From Lactiplantibacillus plajomi (GTDB lineage Bacteria > Bacillota > Bacilli > Lactobacillales > Lactobacillaceae), in contig NZ_BJDZ01000031.1 of assembly GCF_005405405.1 (NCBI RefSeq), positions 1-34,194 of the forward strand: a stretch of 34,194 nt of DNA, given 5' to 3'. Of the stretch, positions 31,134-34,194 are shown in pieces (position 1 is the first letter of the stretch; every line of letters begins with the position of its first letter). Both the position numbers and the translations under genes were made by a program. The notes under the pieces are model-generated. The model was not told where the DNA came from. It ran no database searches and worked only from the letters and a program-made list of their open reading frames with translations.

Positions 31134-32456
31134 ATGTTTCGCAAGCTTTTAATCGCCAACCGTGGGGAAGTGGCCGTGCGCATCATAAAGGCGTGCCGGG
31201 CGTTGAAAATTCAAACGGTGGCGGTCTGCTCAACGGTTGACCGCCACGCTTGGTATACCCAGCTCGCGGACGAAGTGGTCTGCATTGGGCCGGCGCCGGC
31301 CAGTCAGTCGTACCTGAACGCCGAGGCCATCTTGATGGCAGCTATTAATACCCACGCCGATGCGATTCATCCCGGCTACGGCTTTTTGGCCGAAAATGCG
31401 ACCTTCGCGACCATGTGTGCCGAATGTGGTATTCAGTGGATTGGTCCGGGAGCCCGGGCAATCGAATTGATGGGTGATAAGGCCCGGGCCAAGGCCTTTG
31501 CCCGCCAGCAAGGTGTCCCGGTGTTAGCTGGGACGTCGATCAACCACTTACAGTGGGCTAAGATTAAGCCGATTGCGACCAAGCTCGGTTTTCCGTTAGT
31601 ATTAAAGGCTAGCCACGGTGGCGGTGGTAAGGGAATTCGGGTCGCTTTGACGGCCCGGGCGCTCCACCAACAACTGCGGGTGGCCCGAAAGGAAGCGGCG
31701 GCGTCCTTTTTAAACGATGCGATGTACCTGGAACGCTATTTGGAGCACGCCCGTCACGTTGAGGTGCAGGTTCTGGGGAGCGCGGACGGGTTACTGATTT
31801 TAGGCGACCGTGATTGTAGTCTCCAGTTGCATAAGCAAAAGGTGATTGAAGAAAGCCCGGCCAGCATTTTAACGGCTAACCAACGGCAAAAATTATACGC
31901 CCTGACGCGTCAACTACTGACCGGAGTGGCTTATCGAAGCCTGGGGACGGTTGAGTTCCTCTTTGCCAACGGCCAATTTTACTTTATGGAAATGAACACC
32001 CGCTTACAGGTCGAGCACGGGGTGACTGAGCTCACAACGGGAATCGACATTGTCCAGGCACAGATTCGCGAGGCTGCGGGTGAACCGTTACCAATCGCTG
32101 CGGACCGGGGGTTGCACCCGAACTGTGTCGCGATTGAAGCCCGAATCTCCGCTAGTTTACCGGTTCGCCAGACGCTGTTTACGACGCTAAGTTGGCCAAC
32201 CGGCGTCCGCGTGGATACGGGTTACCGGGCGGGGGATCGCTTCGTTACGATGTACGACGGTTTAATTGCTAAATTAATGGTAACCGGTGCGACCCGGTCG
32301 GCTGCCGTGGAAAAACTACAACGAGCGTTGGCAGCGGTACGATTAAGTGGCCTGAGTAGCGACTTGCCGTTTTTACAAACGACGGTGGCACGCGCGGCCT
32401 ACATCGATAACCAGTTTTCAATTCATAGCTTGGGACGTTGGGAGGCGGTCAAATGA
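31134..32456 (+). CDS. accC: Biotin carboxylase subunit of acetyl-CoA carboxylase
   Basis: The 440-residue ATP-grasp enzyme carboxylates biotin on AccB using bicarbonate. It shows LLIANRGEVAVRII at the start, HPGYGFLAEN, the glycine loop GGGGKGIR and EMNTRLQVEH. Some near-invariant positions differ: the usual RDCSxQRRHQK reads RDCSLQLHKQK, and QVEHPVTE reads QVEHGVTE. The lysine at the end of the first block is kept. AAGGA lies 8 bases before ATG 31134. The earlier in-frame ATG at 31110 lies within accB. It ends with ATGA overlap into accD. Confidence 0.93.
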   Translation: MFRKLLIANRGEVAVRIIKACRALKIQTVAVCSTVDRHAWYTQLADEVVCIGPAPASQSYLNAEAILMAAINTHADAIHPGYGFLAENATFATMCAECGIQWIGPGARAIELMGDKARAKAFARQQGVPVLAGTSINHLQWAKIKPIATKLGFPLVLKASHGGGGKGIRVALTARALHQQLRVARKEAAASFLNDAMYLERYLEHARHVEVQVLGSADGLLILGDRDCSLQLHKQKVIEESPASILTANQRQKLYALTRQLLTGVAYRSLGTVEFLFANGQFYFMEMNTRLQVEHGVTELTTGIDIVQAQIREAAGEPLPIAADRGLHPNCVAIEARISASLPVRQTLFTTLSWPTGVRVDTGYRAGDRFVTMYDGLIAKLMVTGATRSAAVEKLQRALAAVRLSGLSSDLPFLQTTVARAAYIDNQFSIHSLGRWEAVK

Positions 32457-33256
32457 GTCACTATCCGAAGGCGGGCACCTGGGCGACCTGCCAGGTGTGT
32501 GGCCGTCACGTTCATCATAGCCAGTGGGGGCAATGGCAGCAGTGCCCGTATTGCCAGCATTTACGCCGCTTAACGGCCGCGACCCGCATCGACCAACTTG
32601 TTGATCCGGGAAGCTTTCAGCCGTTAGCGATGCCAGAGCGGCCGCATAACGCCCTTCATTTTCCGAATTACGACCAAAAAATTGAGCGGGCCACGACCCG
32701 GACCACCGCCACCGAAGCGGTTACGATTGGGACGGCGATGATTGCACAGCAGCCGACCGTTCTGGCCGTTATGGATAGCTACTTTATGATGGGCACCTTA
32801 AATACGGCGGTGACTAGACGGCTGATCACGGCGAGTCAAACGGCCCGTGACCGCCAGTTACCACTGATTATCGTGACCGCTTCTGGGGGTGCCCGGATGC
32901 AGGAAGGGCTGTACGCCTTGGTGGGCATGAACCTCGTCCTGGACGAGTTGGCCCGCTTAGCGGCAGTACCGTTACCGCTGATCACGGTTTTGACCGATCC
33001 AACCATGGGTGGCGTTTCTGCCAGCTTTGCCTTTCGGGGTGACGTGGTGGTTGCAGAGAGCGGGGCTCAAATCGGCTTTGCCGGTGCCCGCGTTATTGAG
33101 CAGGCCCAGCCGGTATCCTTACCGGCTGATTTTCAGACTGCGGAAAGCTTATTGCGTCAAGGTCAGTTAGATGCCGTGGTAACGCGCCCGCAACTGCGAG
33201 AATACCTGGGCACGGTGCTACACGGTTACGGGTTAGGAGGAACTGACAATGGATGA
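32453..33256 (+). CDS. accD: Carboxyltransferase beta subunit of acetyl-CoA carboxylase
   Basis: A 267-residue crotonase-fold subunit with an N-terminal four-cysteine zinc ribbon (CQVCG and CPYC). The body has SGGARMQEG, the oxyanion region PTMGGVSASFAF and IGFAGARVIEQ. The usual FMMGSMGSVVGEK reads FMMGTLNTAVTRR here, a clear departure. GGAGG precedes ATG 32453, and the ATGA overlap couples it to accC. It pairs with AccA, whose ATG overlaps its stop by 8 bases. Confidence 0.92.
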   Translation: MSHYPKAGTWATCQVCGRHVHHSQWGQWQQCPYCQHLRRLTAATRIDQLVDPGSFQPLAMPERPHNALHFPNYDQKIERATTRTTATEAVTIGTAMIAQQPTVLAVMDSYFMMGTLNTAVTRRLITASQTARDRQLPLIIVTASGGARMQEGLYALVGMNLVLDELARLAAVPLPLITVLTDPTMGGVSASFAFRGDVVVAESGAQIGFAGARVIEQAQPVSLPADFQTAESLLRQGQLDAVVTRPQLREYLGTVLHGYGLGGTDNG

Positions 33257-34022
33257 ACGTTTACAGCGTTTACGGGCGGCTGACCGGATTGACGCTCCGA
33301 CCGTGATTCGGGCGTTAGTCCCAACGTTAGTCCGCCAACAGGGGGACCGGTTGCTTGGCGATGACGCGGCCCTAACGGCGGGGTTTGGCCGTCTTGTGAC
33401 GGGACCGACCGTGGCCGTCTTGGGTGTCGATCGCGGAACGGATTTAGCCAGTCGAAAAGCCAAAAACGGCGGCGCGTTAACGGTTGCGGGTTACCGAACC
33501 GCTACCCGGGTTGTGCGCCACGCCGAGAAGTTTGGCTTTCCCGTTATCAGCTTGATCAACATGCCGGGGGCCGACGCCAGTCCGCAATCGGAACGTTATG
33601 GTCAAAGTCGCGCCATTGCCGACTTGATCGCGTTGAGTGGCCAACTGCGGGTACCTAACGTGGTCGTGTTTCTTGGCGAGGGGCACAGCGGCGGTGCGTT
33701 AGCGTTTGCGAACGTTAACCGGATCATCATGTTGGACGACGCACTGTTCAACGTTGCGTCACCGGAGTCGGTGGCGGCCATTTTGCGGGGCCAACAAAGT
33801 CCTGCTCAAGCCATCGATTTATTGCCGATGACCGCACGCGCCTTGTTGGATCGCCACCTGGTTGACCAGGTTGTTAATCATCAGGAGCCGGATTTGTTAG
33901 CGATGTTAGTGACCACCATTACCCAGACCATTAACGGGTTATCCGCTACGCCGGCGACTGCGTTAATCGCACAACGGGAAACCAAGTTTAATCGCTTTAT
34001 GGCGGTGTGGCCGCTAAACTAA
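33249..34022 (+). CDS. accA: Carboxyltransferase alpha subunit of acetyl-CoA carboxylase
   Basis: The 257-residue subunit completes acetyl-CoA carboxylase, which makes malonyl-CoA. Recognisable blocks are KFGFPVISLINMPGA, YGQSRAIADLI, GEGHSGGALAF and SPESVAAIL. The canonical forms are IDTPGAYPG and GEGGSGGALA, so a His replaces a Gly and the YPG turn is lost. It is on the short side for AccA and lacks the usual N-terminal helical extension. AGGAGG at 33236-33241 supports the ATG. A hairpin follows its stop. Confidence 0.88.
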   Translation: MDERLQRLRAADRIDAPTVIRALVPTLVRQQGDRLLGDDAALTAGFGRLVTGPTVAVLGVDRGTDLASRKAKNGGALTVAGYRTATRVVRHAEKFGFPVISLINMPGADASPQSERYGQSRAIADLIALSGQLRVPNVVVFLGEGHSGGALAFANVNRIIMLDDALFNVASPESVAAILRGQQSPAQAIDLLPMTARALLDRHLVDQVVNHQEPDLLAMLVTTITQTINGLSATPATALIAQRETKFNRFMAVWPLN

Positions 34023-34030
34023 AAATATAA

Positions 34031-34064
34031 GCGTGGTCCAAAGTCGGCTGACTTTGGGCGCACG
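34031..34064 (+). terminator. Hairpin after accA, member of the CCAAAGTC repeat family
   Basis: CCAAAGTC and GACTTTGG pair around the loop GGCT, with outer arms GCGTGG and GCGCACG that pair partly. A short TTT follows on the plus strand and a T-rich tract follows on the minus strand. Read on the minus strand it resembles the left arm of the repeat at 21175. Confidence 0.6.
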
Positions 34065-34095
34065 TTTCGCCGACTATCATCAGGAAACGAAAAAA

Positions 34096-34194
34096 GAGGC
34101 TGTGACATAAGTCTCTAAAAACAAAGCAGGTCTGGAAAAATCTTCGGATTTTTCCAGACCTGCTTTTGATATAATAGAAAATAAAAAAAGAGCA
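34096..34194 (+). mobile_element. Possible left end of an insertion sequence, cut by the window edge
   Basis: GAGGCTGTGACATAAGTC at 34096 resembles ends of IS1182-like elements as I recall them. A perfect 20-bp stem (34123-34142 with 34147-34166, loop TTCG) follows. Next come TATAAT at 34170-34175 and an A-rich leader with AAAAAGAG at the edge. A strong hairpin before a promoter is typical of elements that block readthrough into a transposase gene. No transposase codons are in the window, so this stays a guess. Confidence 0.35.
34123..34167. terminator. Perfect 20-bp hairpin with TTCG loop
   Basis: The arms are 34123-34142 and 34147-34166. The 5' arm begins with AAA and the 3' arm ends with TTTT, so it can work in both directions. 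The C(TTCG)G tetraloop is very stable in RNA. Confidence 0.8.

Noticed and set aside
1-34194. CRISPR array, prophage or large biosynthetic cluster
   Set aside because: No regularly spaced short repeats, no cas or phage structural genes and no multidomain synthases were seen.

Overview
The window looks like a chromosomal segment from a member of the Lactobacillaceae. Evidence is the low-redundancy Firmicutes gene set, strong AGGAGG ribosome sites, the mannose-class PTS operon with a LevR/ManR-type sigma-54 activator, a PTR/POT peptide transporter, and a fabH-accBCDA cassette. The third positions of most genes are fairly G+C-rich, so a lactobacillus of middling to high G+C content fits. The species cannot be fixed from this sequence alone.

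Layout. 1-300 is the end of an rRNA operon (partial 5S, tRNA-Asn, tRNA-Thr). 636-3126 holds a di/tripeptide transporter and a metallophosphoesterase. 3201-3364 holds tRNA-Tyr and tRNA-Gln. 3550-6270 is an A+T-rich restriction-modification island: a Dam-like methylase with an N-terminal helix-turn-helix, facing a frameshifted endonuclease gene across a perfect bidirectional terminator. 6306-6437 is a possible 43-residue secreted peptide gene. 6594-10111 carries proC, nagA, a NagR-type GntR regulator and a TagA/WecG glycosyltransferase. 10207-12576 is the NAD salvage pair pncB-nadE. 12594-15964 is a cation P-type ATPase behind a yybP-ykoY manganese riboswitch, plus an unknown helical protein. 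16060-18670 is tex-sprT. 18677-20911 is hom-thrB. 20967-22017 has tRNA-Leu, a repeat-rich intergenic region and a small XRE regulator with a membrane partner. 22110-29639 is a mannose PTS regulon: manXYZ (IIAB, IIC, IID), manO (DUF956), the activator manR, and a detached IIA-IIB pair. 29771-34022 is fabH-accB-accC-accD-accA. The window closes with a hairpin repeat and what may be the left end of an insertion sequence.

How parts work together. Both manXYZ and the detached IIA-IIB pair have textbook sigma-54 promoters. A nine-base motif, TTGATACAC and close variants, recurs in front of manX, in front of manR and in front of the IIA-IIB pair. This points to one ManR regulon in which the soluble IIA/IIB proteins may report sugar flux to ManR. 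Several regulators seem to control themselves through palindromes that overlap their own promoters: the HTH-methylase fusion (22-bp perfect palindrome) and the XRE protein (20-bp perfect palindrome). A GGT/ACC operator sits inside the nagA promoter next to its likely regulator.

Most of the window is ordinary core genome. The items most worth a second look are the self-regulating HTH-Dam fusion with its broken endonuclease, the ManR motif network, the unlisted small secreted peptide, the repeat family near 21.1 kb and 34.1 kb, and the divergent acetyl-CoA carboxylase subunits.
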